Shown here one piece after another: positions 8,579 through 18,400 of a stretch of 64,000 bases of DNA (positions within the stretch are counted from its first letter, which is position 1; each line of letters opens with the position of its first letter). Made by a program: the position numbers and the translations under genes. Below the pieces are notes generated by a model, which worked only from the letters and a program-made list of their open reading frames with translations, was not told the DNA's origin and searched no databases. Source of the stretch: Limnohabitans sp. B9-3 (lineage in GTDB: Bacteria > Pseudomonadota > Gammaproteobacteria > Burkholderiales > Burkholderiaceae_C); contig NZ_NESI01000004.1 of assembly GCF_002778325.1 (NCBI RefSeq), positions 239,643 to 303,642 on the forward strand, given 5' to 3'.

Positions 8579-9565
8579 ATGACCACACGCCGCCACCTCT
8601 TGCTTCGCGGATTGACCGCTGGCTTACTGAGCGCCACCGCTGCATGGCCCGCTTTGGCGCAGGAAGACTACCCATCGCGCCCCATCACCATGCTGGTGCC
8701 CTTCCCGCCCGGCGGCGTGGCCGACACCGTGGGTCGCCCTGTGGCCGAGGCCATGGGCCGCTACCTCAAACAGTCGGTGATTGTTGAGAACAAAGGCGGC
8801 GCAGGCGGCGGCATTGGCATGGCGCAAGTCGCCAAGTCCAAGGCCGATGGTTACACCGTGCTGATGGCGCTGTCGTCGCTGGTGGTTCTGCCCGAGGCTG
8901 ACAAAGTGCTCAAACGCGCGCCCATGTTTCAGCTCGACCAGCTCAAACCCATCGCACGTTTCAGCGCTGACCCCACCGTGTTGGTGGTGAAGGCTGACAG
9001 CCCTTGGAAAACCTACGCCGAATTCATGGCCTACGTCAAAGCCAACCCTGCCAAGGTGTCGTTTGGTTCGTCGGGCAACTACGGCACCATGCATGTGCCG
9101 ATGGAGCAGCTCAAGGCAGCAACGTCTAGCTTCATGCTGCATGTGCCCTACACCGGCGCAGGCCCTGCAGTGTTGGCCTTGCTGTCTGGGCAAATCGAAG
9201 CCTTGTCGACAGGGCCCGCGAGTGTGGGTCAACAAATCAAGGCCGGCAAACTGCGTGCCTTGGCCCATTGGGGCGATAGCCGCTTGACAGCCCTGCCCGA
9301 TGTACCCAGCTTGAAAGAGTTGGGTGTGCCCATCAGCTACGCGCAATGGTCGGGCATGTTTGTGCCTGCCAACACGCCAGCTGCGGTGGTCGAGAAGTTG
9401 CGTCAAGCTGCCAAATTTGCGGCTGCTGACCCACGCGCCAACCAAGCACTGACAGCCGCAGGCACCTCGTTCATGTTTCAAGACATGCCTGAGTTTGAGC
9501 GCTACGTGCAAACCGATGCCAAAGACATGGCCGCGCTGGTGCAACGCATTGGCAAGGTGGACTGA
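8579..9565 (+). CDS. Bug-family periplasmic solute-binding receptor (TTT/TctC type)
   Basis: Periplasmic receptor of 328 residues for carboxylates or related small acids. The N-terminus TTRRHLLLRGLTAG carries a twin arginine before the hydrophobic stretch, so Tat export is possible, with cleavage after ALAQ. The mature N-terminus has the Bug signature YPSRPITMLVPFPPGGVAD and later GTSFMFQDMPEFERYV. No TctA or TctB membrane component is nearby, so it is an orphan receptor. The 41-base gap to the FAH gene and the AGGAG before the ATG support co-transcription. The ligand is unknown. Confidence 0.9.
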   Translation: MTTRRHLLLRGLTAGLLSATAAWPALAQEDYPSRPITMLVPFPPGGVADTVGRPVAEAMGRYLKQSVIVENKGGAGGGIGMAQVAKSKADGYTVLMALSSLVVLPEADKVLKRAPMFQLDQLKPIARFSADPTVLVVKADSPWKTYAEFMAYVKANPAKVSFGSSGNYGTMHVPMEQLKAATSSFMLHVPYTGAGPAVLALLSGQIEALSTGPASVGQQIKAGKLRALAHWGDSRLTALPDVPSLKELGVPISYAQWSGMFVPANTPAAVVEKLRQAAKFAAADPRANQALTAAGTSFMFQDMPEFERYVQTDAKDMAALVQRIGKVD

Positions 9566-9577
9566 GCCTGATACAAT
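9549..9577 (+). promoter_or_regulatory. Sigma-70-type promoter before the structured leader
   Basis: TTGGCA (9549–9554), a 17-base spacer and TACAAT (9572–9577) give five of six matches to each consensus hexamer with ideal spacing. The -35 box lies inside the end of the Bug receptor gene. Transcription would begin near 9584, leaving a leader of about 150 bases before the small ORF at 9734. Confidence 0.6.
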
Positions 9578-9583
9578 AGCTGA

Positions 9584-9733
9584 TCGCTTTAGTCGACTTC
9601 TAGCCCGCACCTCTACAACGTGCGGGCAGCCCTTTCAGCAGAATGGGCCTTATTAGTAAATTCCCACTTCTTTGCGTATTTTTATTGGCCCATACACAGG
9701 GCTAATTTGTCTCGTTTTATTTTTGAGCTATCC
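9584..9733 (+). ncRNA. Structured leader with mutually exclusive stems
   Basis: The leader holds a perfect 8-bp hairpin (GCCCGCAC 9603–9610 with GTGCGGGC 9620–9627). Downstream are four short complementary blocks: AGCCC 9628–9632, GGGCC 9645–9649, GGCCC 9687–9691 and GGGCT 9699–9703. They can pair locally (first with second, third with fourth) or nest (first with fourth, second with third), which is the architecture of a switching leader. I do not recognise a known riboswitch class. It could also be the 5' part of a small RNA. Confidence 0.35.
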
Positions 9734-9979
9734 ATGATTCCAGCTATTCATTTCCAAAACCATGCCATCACATTTGGCAAATATCGCATCGCCGCTTGCC
9801 CACGCGCCCTACCCTGCGGTCGCTTTGCCGCTCAAGTGTCGGTCGCCAGCGGACGCGGCAGTGCCAGCACCGACCGCGTGATTTGTTTCACCGACGACTT
9901 TGCCACGCATGAAGCCGCCGCCAGCTTCTCGATGGCGCAAGGCCTAGATTGGGTGCAAGGCACCCACCAGCCGCATTAA
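9734..9979 (+). CDS. Small uncharacterised protein (81 residues)
   Basis: Short soluble protein beginning [20 protein letters not shown]. It contains the stretch [19 protein letters not shown] and a helical C-terminal part with [19 protein letters not shown]. There is no signal peptide, membrane segment or recognised domain. The ATG at 9734 is preferred to a longer reading from 9620 because the longer version would translate the structured leader. Its stop codon overlaps that of the convergent chemoreceptor gene (shared bases 9976–9979). A dedicated promoter and leader suggest it is a real gene; function unknown. Confidence 0.6.
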   Translation: MIPAIHFQNHAITFGKYRIAACPRALPCGRFAAQVSVASGRGSASTDRVICFTDDFATHEAAASFSMAQGLDWVQGTHQPH

Positions 9980-12312
9980 GCTGCCAATCTGAAGTTAGAC
10001 ACTTCACGGCGCGTGGCGTCAGCGGTGCTCGACAACTCCATCACACTGGCCGTCATTTCCTCAGACGCAGCCGCATTGCTGCGTGCGATGAGGTCCAGCT
10101 CAGACAAATTGGCATTGATTTGCTCGATGGCGCTGGCCTGCTCTTCCAAAGAGGCTGACACGCGCTGCAGCAAACTGTCGGTCGCTTGGGCACTTTCACC
10201 CACATGCGCCATGTCTTCGCTGACCGCCTTGACTGCTGCGACGGCCTTGGCGGTTTCGTTGGATGCCTCTTGAACCAGCAACGCAATTTCTTGCGAACTG
10301 GCCGCGCTGCTGACCGCCAACTTGCCCACCTCATCCGCGACAACAGCAAAGCCCTTGCCGTGCTCACCCGCGCGGGCAGCTTCAATGGCAGCATTGAGGG
10401 ACAACAAATTGGTTTTGTTGGCAATCTTCTCGATCACTTCCGTGATCTTGCTGATCTTTTCTGAGTTGCTCGCAATGGCGCTGACGACCTCGACCATCAT
10501 CGACATCTTCTGCACGCCGGCTTGCACGATTTGCACCGACTCGCGAGACTTCTGTGACGCCATTTCCGTGTTCTTAGACACATCCGAAATCGCGAGACTG
10601 GACTGGCGAACCGCCGTGGAAACTTGGCTGATGGCCACCGTTTGACTTTGCGCACCATCGGCAATTTGTCCAATCGCGGAGGTGGTTTCATTCGAAGCCG
10701 CAGCGAGCTGACGGGTGTTGACGTTGATTTCTTTCATGGTCTTCACCAAGGCTTCCAGAGAAGCGTTGACGTTCTCGCGCAGCACATTCAAGTCGCCCGA
10801 GCCAATCGCTTGCACCCGATGGCTCAAGTCGCCGGTTGAAACATGACGCATCACCTGCCCCACATCGCCCAACATGGCTTGCAACGACGACATGGCGCGC
10901 TGCGCACTGGTCAAAGCTTTGCGGTACTCGCCTTGCGCGTCCACTTCGACTTTGAATGAGAAATCGCCCTTGTGCAGCGCCAACATGGCGCTGTTCAACG
11001 TGGCAATGGTGGCCTCCACGCTAGCCAAACTGTTATTCACCGAGTTTTTCAGGGTGTCCATGTCGCCTTTGAGCGCTGAATGGACTGGCTTAGAAAAATC
11101 GCCCTCAGCCAGAGAAGCCATCACCACGTTGACCTCGTTCAAGGCGTCAGCAATCACTTGCATCATTCGGTTGAAGGACGCCGATGTCATCGCGATTTCG
11201 TCTGAGCCACTGACACTCACCCGTTGTGACAAATCAAAGCTGGCAGAGATCTGGTTCATCGAGCTTTGCAAGGCCTGCAAAGGCATTTGGATGCTGCGTG
11301 TGATCCACACCGTCAACGTCAAAAACAAGGCACCCAGCAGCAATGTGAGTGTGATGGCGATGAAGAAACTCCGCGCAGCGGCGTCTGACAAACTGCGAGC
11401 GTTCTCGATCAAATGGCTCGACAAGTTGTCATCATGCGCTTTAAGGATGTTCATCTTCTCCGACACAGCCGCCCACCATACCGTGGGCGCAATACCGAAA
11501 CTGCCTTCTGCCGCTTTGCTCAACACCTGGCCGCGCATGGCCAGAGACTCTTTCACCGCAGGCTTATCCAAAGCCAAAGTGAGGGCTTGCACATCAGCGG
11601 CGCTGGCGGTTTGGCGATACAGCACATCAAAGTTGTCTTGACGCGCGATGGTGCCAATCAGCTGCGATTGCGTAGCCGCCTCAAGTGGCTTGTCCGCTGA
11701 CAAGGCCGCGTTGATGGCGGCGCGCTCGCGACCCGCGAACTCCTTCATGCTAATGAGGTAAGCGTAGGCGCGTATGCTCTGAGCAAACTCAACCGAAGGC
11801 GAAAAATCCACGGCGGTGTAAACGGTTTCCACCAAGGCGTTGATGCGCTCGGAGTACCACTTGATCGCTGCGCCGCCAGTGAGTGCTTTGGCGTCGATTT
11901 GCTGTCGCTGTGCGTCCAAGGCCTGGCGCAAAGCAGGCAACTTGGCTGCGGGTTGGGTGCCGGCGCTGGCCACAGCGCCAGAATCGGCCATCAAACGGGA
12001 GACCGTGGCGAGGGCTTGGGTGAACGTGGCATCGGTTTTGGCGCGCTGGGTTTTCAGAGCGGCGGCTGCTGCCTCACTGCCGCCAGAGGCCAAAAAGCCC
12101 CCCGACATACCGCGCTCAGACTGCAACTGGTGCACCAGTTGCCCCAACACGGCCACCTCAGACACCACCTCGGCACTGACTTCGTACTGGTTCTTTTGTG
12201 TCCAAAAGTCCCATACCTTGCTGGACGACAGAACCCCAAGCGCTATCAGCAAAGGCAACACCAAAACCATGAGCTTGGTTCTAATTTTCAAAGATTGGAT
12301 CAAAGCAAACAT
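9976..12312 (-). CDS. Methyl-accepting chemotaxis protein with NIT sensor domain
   Basis: Transmembrane chemoreceptor of 778 residues. The first helix (about residues 14–32) is followed by a periplasmic NIT domain recognisable from [20 protein letters not shown], the nitrate/nitrite-sensing fold. A second membrane helix near 315–335 leads to at least one HAMP and further HAMP-like helices. The cytoplasmic signalling hairpin tip is intact ([20 protein letters not shown]), the site that binds CheA/CheW. There is no C-terminal CheR-binding pentapeptide; the protein ends VSNFRLAA. It lies 90 bases downstream of tpsA on the same strand, so read-through is possible. Nitrate sensing is inferred from the domain only. 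Confidence 0.9.
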   Translation of the reverse strand: MFALIQSLKIRTKLMVLVLPLLIALGVLSSSKVWDFWTQKNQYEVSAEVVSEVAVLGQLVHQLQSERGMSGGFLASGGSEAAAAALKTQRAKTDATFTQALATVSRLMADSGAVASAGTQPAAKLPALRQALDAQRQQIDAKALTGGAAIKWYSERINALVETVYTAVDFSPSVEFAQSIRAYAYLISMKEFAGRERAAINAALSADKPLEAATQSQLIGTIARQDNFDVLYRQTASAADVQALTLALDKPAVKESLAMRGQVLSKAAEGSFGIAPTVWWAAVSEKMNILKAHDDNLSSHLIENARSLSDAAARSFFIAITLTLLLGALFLTLTVWITRSIQMPLQALQSSMNQISASFDLSQRVSVSGSDEIAMTSASFNRMMQVIADALNEVNVVMASLAEGDFSKPVHSALKGDMDTLKNSVNNSLASVEATIATLNSAMLALHKGDFSFKVEVDAQGEYRKALTSAQRAMSSLQAMLGDVGQVMRHVSTGDLSHRVQAIGSGDLNVLRENVNASLEALVKTMKEINVNTRQLAAASNETTSAIGQIADGAQSQTVAISQVSTAVRQSSLAISDVSKNTEMASQKSRESVQIVQAGVQKMSMMVEVVSAIASNSEKISKITEVIEKIANKTNLLSLNAAIEAARAGEHGKGFAVVADEVGKLAVSSAASSQEIALLVQEASNETAKAVAAVKAVSEDMAHVGESAQATDSLLQRVSASLEEQASAIEQINANLSELDLIARSNAAASEEMTASVMELSSTADATRREVSNFRLAA

Positions 12313-12402
12313 TTGATTTCCCTATATATAAATTTCATCATAACTGTTTGCTGTGAAAGCCCTTTTTCGGGGCCTTTGATGCAATCCGCATGTTTGCGCG
12401 GG

Positions 12403-15400
12403 TCACTTGGCAATTTGTGACTCTGAAATTTGCACAATCGTGCGCTGGTTGCCCACCATCAACATCACCTGAACGGGCAAACCGCCTTCAGGCACAGCGC
12501 CCAAGACCAAGCCTTTTTGCTCAGGCAAATATTTGATCCACGACGGCAGGTTTGCACCATTGGCCAAAGAAACCTTGACCGTTTCTTGCGTTGCGGTTGA
12601 CAAGGTGGTGGCCTCTTCCGGCAACGAAATCATCATGCCTGTGCCGCTGCTTGAGCTGCCCTTGGGCACCAACACAGCCACCACACCCGTCGTTTGGCGG
12701 TTGGCAACGCGAATGGTGTTGACCACCACACCGCTGGTGGAGGTGATCGTGCCCACATTCTCGCCACCACCTGAACTGCCACCTTTGTCGCCACCCGTGC
12801 TGGTAGCGGCAGCGGCTGCCACCACAGCCGCCGCTTGAACACTGCTGCTCACCGACGTCACAGATGGCGACGGTGTGGCTGCGATGGCTGTGGGAAGAGG
12901 TGAAACTGCAGCCTCAGGGACCGATGCAGGTGCAGGTGCAGGTGCAGGTGCAGGTGCAGGTGCAGGTGCAGGTGCTGGAATGGTTGTTGGCGTTGGCGCA
13001 ATCAAAGGCGCGGGACTTGGATTCAAAGTCAAGCCAGCGGTCGCTGGCGGTGCTGTGAATGTCGGCGTCGTCACAGGTGGCACGACGGGCGTCGGCGTTG
13101 GCACAGCGGGTGGCAACACCACAGGCGGCGCGACAGGGGTCACATCATTTTTTAACAGCAAAGCCAATTGCTCAGGTGTGAAGCCACTCAATTGGCTGCC
13201 CGACAACGACGCCACTTGTGACAAGGTCATGCCAGACAACTGGCTGTTGGTGAAGCTACCCAATTGCGTGGGCGACAAACTGCCCAGCTGCTGAGCGCTC
13301 AAACTGGCCATCAACGACACAGGAATGGCCGTCAGTTGGGTCGCTGTAAAAGCCGCCAACTGCGACGGAGGCAAAGCTGCCACATTCGCGCTGGTCATCG
13401 CTGCAATTTGAGCGGGGGTTTGGTTGATGGTGGTCGTCCCTGAAACCGTCAAACTCGTATTAGGGCTTTGGTTCAAGGTTTGGGTGACAGTGAGAGTCTC
13501 CGCAAGAATGCTGCCACCTGTCTGATTCAACGTTGCCACGGTCAACCCACCCGAACCGACGGTCAGAGATCCGCCAGCAACAGTCAAGCTGCCAGGTGTG
13601 ACATTAGCCGTTGTACCGCCAGACACACTGTCCACACGAACAGCGCCCACTTGCGCATTGCCAGCAACCGTCGTGTCAAACACAACCTGTGTGTTGGCGG
13701 GAATCACCACATTCGACACGTTGGACAGATCAGGCACAGCACCACCTGCCCAGTTGGCAGAATCCATCCAATTTCCGCTGGCACCACCCACCCAAGTGAC
13801 CGATGCCAAACGGGTGATGTCAGCACTTAAAACAGTCGTCTGGGTCAGGCTGTAGTTGCTAACTTCAGTGCCTGCTATCGAGTTAGCTGCGGTCACCACT
13901 TTTGCGGTGCCCACGTTTTTGTCTGCAAACGTGCCCGCTTGTGTCAATGTGACGTTGGCTGCGTCAGAGCTGATCACGCCGACCAAGCTGCCACCACTCA
14001 ACGTGGCGACAGTTGAGCCGTCGTAAACCTTGTTAGCGACTGTTGTGTTCGCGACTGTCAAAGCCTTGGCTGTAATGTCAGCGCTCAACGCGCTTGGTTG
14101 CGACAGGCTGTAGTTACCAGATTCAGTGCCAGCAATCGAGTTGGTCGCTGTCACCACTTTTGCGGTGCCAACGTTTTTGTCTGCAAACGTGCCCGCTAGT
14201 GTCAACGTGACGTTGGATGCGTCAGAGCTGATCACGCCGACCAGTGAGCCGTTACTCAAGGTAGCGACAGTCGTGCCGTCATAGACCTTGTTGGCGACGG
14301 ATGTGTTTGCAACTGTCAAAGCCTTGGCGGTGATGTCTGCACTCAACACAGTTGGCTGCGTCAGGCTGTAGTTACCTGCTTCAGTGCCCGCAATCGTATT
14401 GGCTGCGGTTACCGCTTTCGCGGTGCCGACGTTTTTGTCGGCGAATGTGCCACCTTGTGTCAACGTGACGTTAGCTGCGTCAGCGCTGATCACGCCGACC
14501 AAGCTGCCACCACTCAATGTGGCCAAAGTTGTGCCGTCGTAAACCTTGTTCGCCACTGTGGTGTTCGCGACTGTCAAAGCCTTGGCTGTAATGTCAGCGC
14601 TCAACGCGCTTGGTTGCGTAAGGCTGTAGTTACCTGCTTCAGTGCCTGCAATCGAGTTGGCTGCGGTCACAGCTTTTGCGGTGCCCACGTTTTTGTCTGC
14701 GAATGTGCCCGCTTGTGTCAACGTGACGTTGTTTGTGTCTGCGCTGATCACGCCGACCAAGCTGCCACCACTCAACGTGGCGATAGTTGAGCCGTCGTAC
14801 ACCTTATTCGCCACTGTTGTGTTCGCAACCGTCAAGGCTTTAGCTGAAATGTCAGCGCTCAACGATGTAGGTTGGGTCAGGTTGTAGTTACCTGCTTCAG
14901 TGCCCGCAATCGTGTTGGCTGCGGTTACCGCTTTCGCGGTGCCGACGTTTTTGTCGGCGAATGTGCCAGCTTGAGTCAACGTGACGTTGGCTGCGTCTGC
15001 GCTGATTACGCCGACCAAGCTGCCACCACTCAACGTGGCCACAGTTGTGCCGTCGTAGACCTTATTGGCCACTGTTGTGTTCGCAACCGTCAAGGCTTTG
15101 GCTGTGATGTCGGCACTCAACGGTGCAGGTTGGGTCAAGCTGTAGTTGCCAGCTTCGGTGCCTGCAATCGAGTTGGCCGCTGTCACCGCTTTCGCGGTGC
15201 CCACGTTCTTATCTGCGAATGTGCCCGCTTGCGTCAATGTGATGTTGGCTGCGTCTGCAGTAACTACGCCGACCAGTGAGCCGTTGCTCAAGGTAGCGAC
15301 AGTCGTGCCGTCATAGACCTTGTTGGCGACAGTTGTGTTCGCAACCGTCAAGGCTTTGGCGGTGATGTCAGCGCTCAACGATGCAGGTTGAGTCAAGCTG

Positions 15401-18400
15401 TAGTTGCCTGATTCAGTACCTGCAATTGAGTTGGATGCGTTCACCACTTTCGCAATGCCGACGTTCTTGTCTGCGAATGTGCCTGCTTGCGACAACGTGA
15501 CGTTGGCTGCGTCTGTGCTGATCACGCCAACTAGCGCGCCGTTGCTCAAAGTGGCAGTAGTTGTTCCGTCGTAGACCTTGTTAGCAACCAAAGTGCCAGA
15601 TACCGTTAAGGCTTTTGGCGTGATGGTGCCTGCTGCCGTGCCGCTGGCGGTGATCACGTAGTTGCTGCTCATGTCGGCATTCAAGCTATCGACCACGGTG
15701 TAGCCCGACTTCACTTGCAAGGGACTGGCTCCTGAGCCCAAAGCATTCTTGCTTGCGAACTCTTGCTGCACCGCCACCACATCTGTGCTGCCACTGGTGT
15801 TGGTCACTACCACCGCTTGCGACGAGGTTTGTGTGCCGTCATACACCTTGGTGTCCGTGACGGGCGCCAAACTCAGATTGGCTTGACTCAAGCTCACGCT
15901 GTTGTCTGCGCCGCGCGCTGTCGTGTAGCTGTAGTTCGAGGCCAAGCCACCGTTGGTGCCATCGGTCAACGTGACGCTGCTCACCCTATTGCTGGCGTTG
16001 GCCGACACGTTCTTGCTAGCAATCGCCGCCGCTGAGTAACCCAAAGTCTCTGAACCAACGCCTGTGTTGATGGTCAACTGGTTACCACTCAGCGCCGTGC
16101 TGCCGTCGTAGGTCTTGCTTGCGCTGAGTTGCACTTGCTTGGGCGTGATCGTGCCCGCCACCGTGCCGCTGGCGGAGATCACGTAGTTACTACTCACGTC
16201 GGCATTCAAGCTATCGACCACGGAGTAGCCCGACTTCACTTGCAAGGTGCTGCCACCTGCACCCAAGGCGTTCTTGCTTGCGAACTCTTGCTGCGCAACC
16301 ACCACATCTGTGCTGCCACTGGTGTTGGTCACCACTACTACTTGTGAAGATGTTTTGTTGCCGTTGTACACCTTGGTGTCAGTGACTGGCGTCAACGTCA
16401 AGCTGGCTTGGCTCAAGCTCACGCTGTTGTCTGCGCCACGCGCTGTCGTGTAGCTGTAGTTCGAGGCCAAGCCACCGTTGGTGCCATCGGTCAAGGTAAC
16501 GCTGCTCACTACATTGGTAGCGTTATCAGCCACGTTCTTGCTATTGATCGTCGCCGCTGAATAGCCCAAAGTCTCCGAGCCAACGCCTGTCGTGATGATC
16601 AACTGGTTACCGCTCAGTGACGTGCTGCCATCGTACGTTTTGCTTGCGCTGAGTTGCACCTGCTTGGGCGTGATGGTTGCCAGTGCCGTGGTGCTGTTGT
16701 TTTGCAAGATGTAGTTGCCCGCATCGATGCCGCTAAAGCTCAACCCGCGAACGGTGACTGTTTTGCCGAAATCGACGTTTTTGTCTGAAAACGTCGCCGC
16801 TGTTTTGTCGTAACTGAGCCAATCACCTATCAGTGCATTGCCAGAAGCCAACGTCACGCTGGCTGAGTTGTTGCCGTCATAAGCCTTGTTGGCGGCCGTG
16901 GCGTTGATGGTTAAGGCTTGTGGGGTAACGGTTTGTGTGCCCGTGACCGCCACCGTGTTGAAGCTCGCGCCACCCTGCACATTGGTCACGCTGGACGCAC
17001 CAATGTTGTAGGTGCCCACCACAGCATTGCCTGAACGGCTGAGTTGCCCAGCCGTTGCCACAGGCGCCAAGGTCACCGTTGCGGCGACTCCATTGGCAAC
17101 ATCGGCCACGGCATAGGCGCCGCCCGTTGGCGTGACTGTCAAGCCTCCGATGACAGACCCGTAAAAGGTGCTGTAGTAACTGGCCGTCGGCGTGCCATAA
17201 GGAGACGATGTGCCATAGGCCACCGACAGGTTGTTCACACGCACCATCAATTGGTCGGCGGGCACCACCGTAAAGTCGCCCGTTTGGTAGATGGGGTTGT
17301 AGTTACCTGCGGTCACGCCAGAGGGCGTGAGCGCTCCCGCATAGGTGCCGGGCGTGGAGCGCTGCCCGCCCACGCCGGTGGTCAAACTACTGGTGATGAC
17401 AGGCGCCGAGCCCGACGTGAAGCTTAAATTTGCAGCACTTTCATTTTGAATAAAACCCACGTAGCTCACGCCATTAAAAGCAGGGTTGTCTGCCACGGCA
17501 AAGAAATTGGCATCGTCGTTGGCTTTGACGATCAGGTCTTTTGGCGTGATGGTGGCGGCAATGGCAGGGTATGTTGACAAGGTGTAGTTGCCATCGCTAG
17601 CGCCCGTCAAACTCAAGCCTGCCACGTTGATGGCGTTGGCTGCTGCCACATCTTTGCTGTTGTAGGTGCCAGTGGGCGAGCCCGTCACGGTGAGTACATC
17701 ACCTGTGTAGGGCAAACCGTCCACCGCCGTGCCCGCGCCAGGCGCCAGCGCTGTTTGCAAGCTGGCATTGCCCAACACCGTGGCGCTGGTGTTGCCGTCG
17801 TAGGTTTTGCTGGCAGCAGCGCTCAAACCCGTCATAACCAAAGGCTTTTTGCTGATCAACGCACTCAAACCTGTGGGCTGCACCACGCTGTAGTTGGCAC
17901 CGTCAGTGCCACCCAGGGTGTAGCCCGTCACGCCCACAGCGATGGCCGAGGCGGAAGCGTTTTTGTCTGCAAATGTGGCCACGGGCGTGCCCGTGACCGT
18001 CACGTTGTCGGTCAGCAATGCCACGGCTGTGGCCGTGCCAGTCAATGTGGCAACGGGGGTGGCGTCGTAAACCTTGTCAACCGCCGTGACACCAGTCACG
18101 CTCAAGGGTGCTTTGCTGATGCTGGCTGTCAATCCATTGGGTTGAACGGGGTTGTAGTTGCCGCTGTCGGTGCCACTCAAGGTGTAGCCAATTACAGTGA
18201 CGGGCTTGTTGGTACCAAAGTTTTTGTTGTTGAAGGTCGCGGTCGGGGTGCCGCTCACCGTTACGACATCGGTCAGCAACGGCACGATGCTTGGCGTGCC
18301 TGTCAGCGAGGCCACATTCGTGGCGTTGTAGGTTCGGTCGACCGCGCTCACGCCCGAGATGGACAAATCTGCTTTGCTGATGCTGGCGGTCAGCCCTGTG

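Noticed and set aside
8624..9610. 328-residue frame antisense to the first Bug receptor
   Set aside because: Shadow of a GC-rich gene; no domain, no start signal.
9584..9703. Resemblance of the leader to the mini-ykkC motif (tandem hairpins)
   Set aside because: The conserved ACGR-type loops are not present in both hairpins.
9620..9733. N-terminal extension of the small protein from position 9620
   Set aside because: It would translate the hairpin-rich leader, and the ATG at 9734 gives a more plausible protein.
12356..12382. Possible terminator hairpin between tpsA and the chemoreceptor
   Set aside because: The stem has a mismatch and only a very short U run, too weak to call.
13813..16665. 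Regular repeats considered as a CRISPR array
   Set aside because: Units are 258 and 525 bp, contiguous and fully coding, with no unique spacers and no cas genes.
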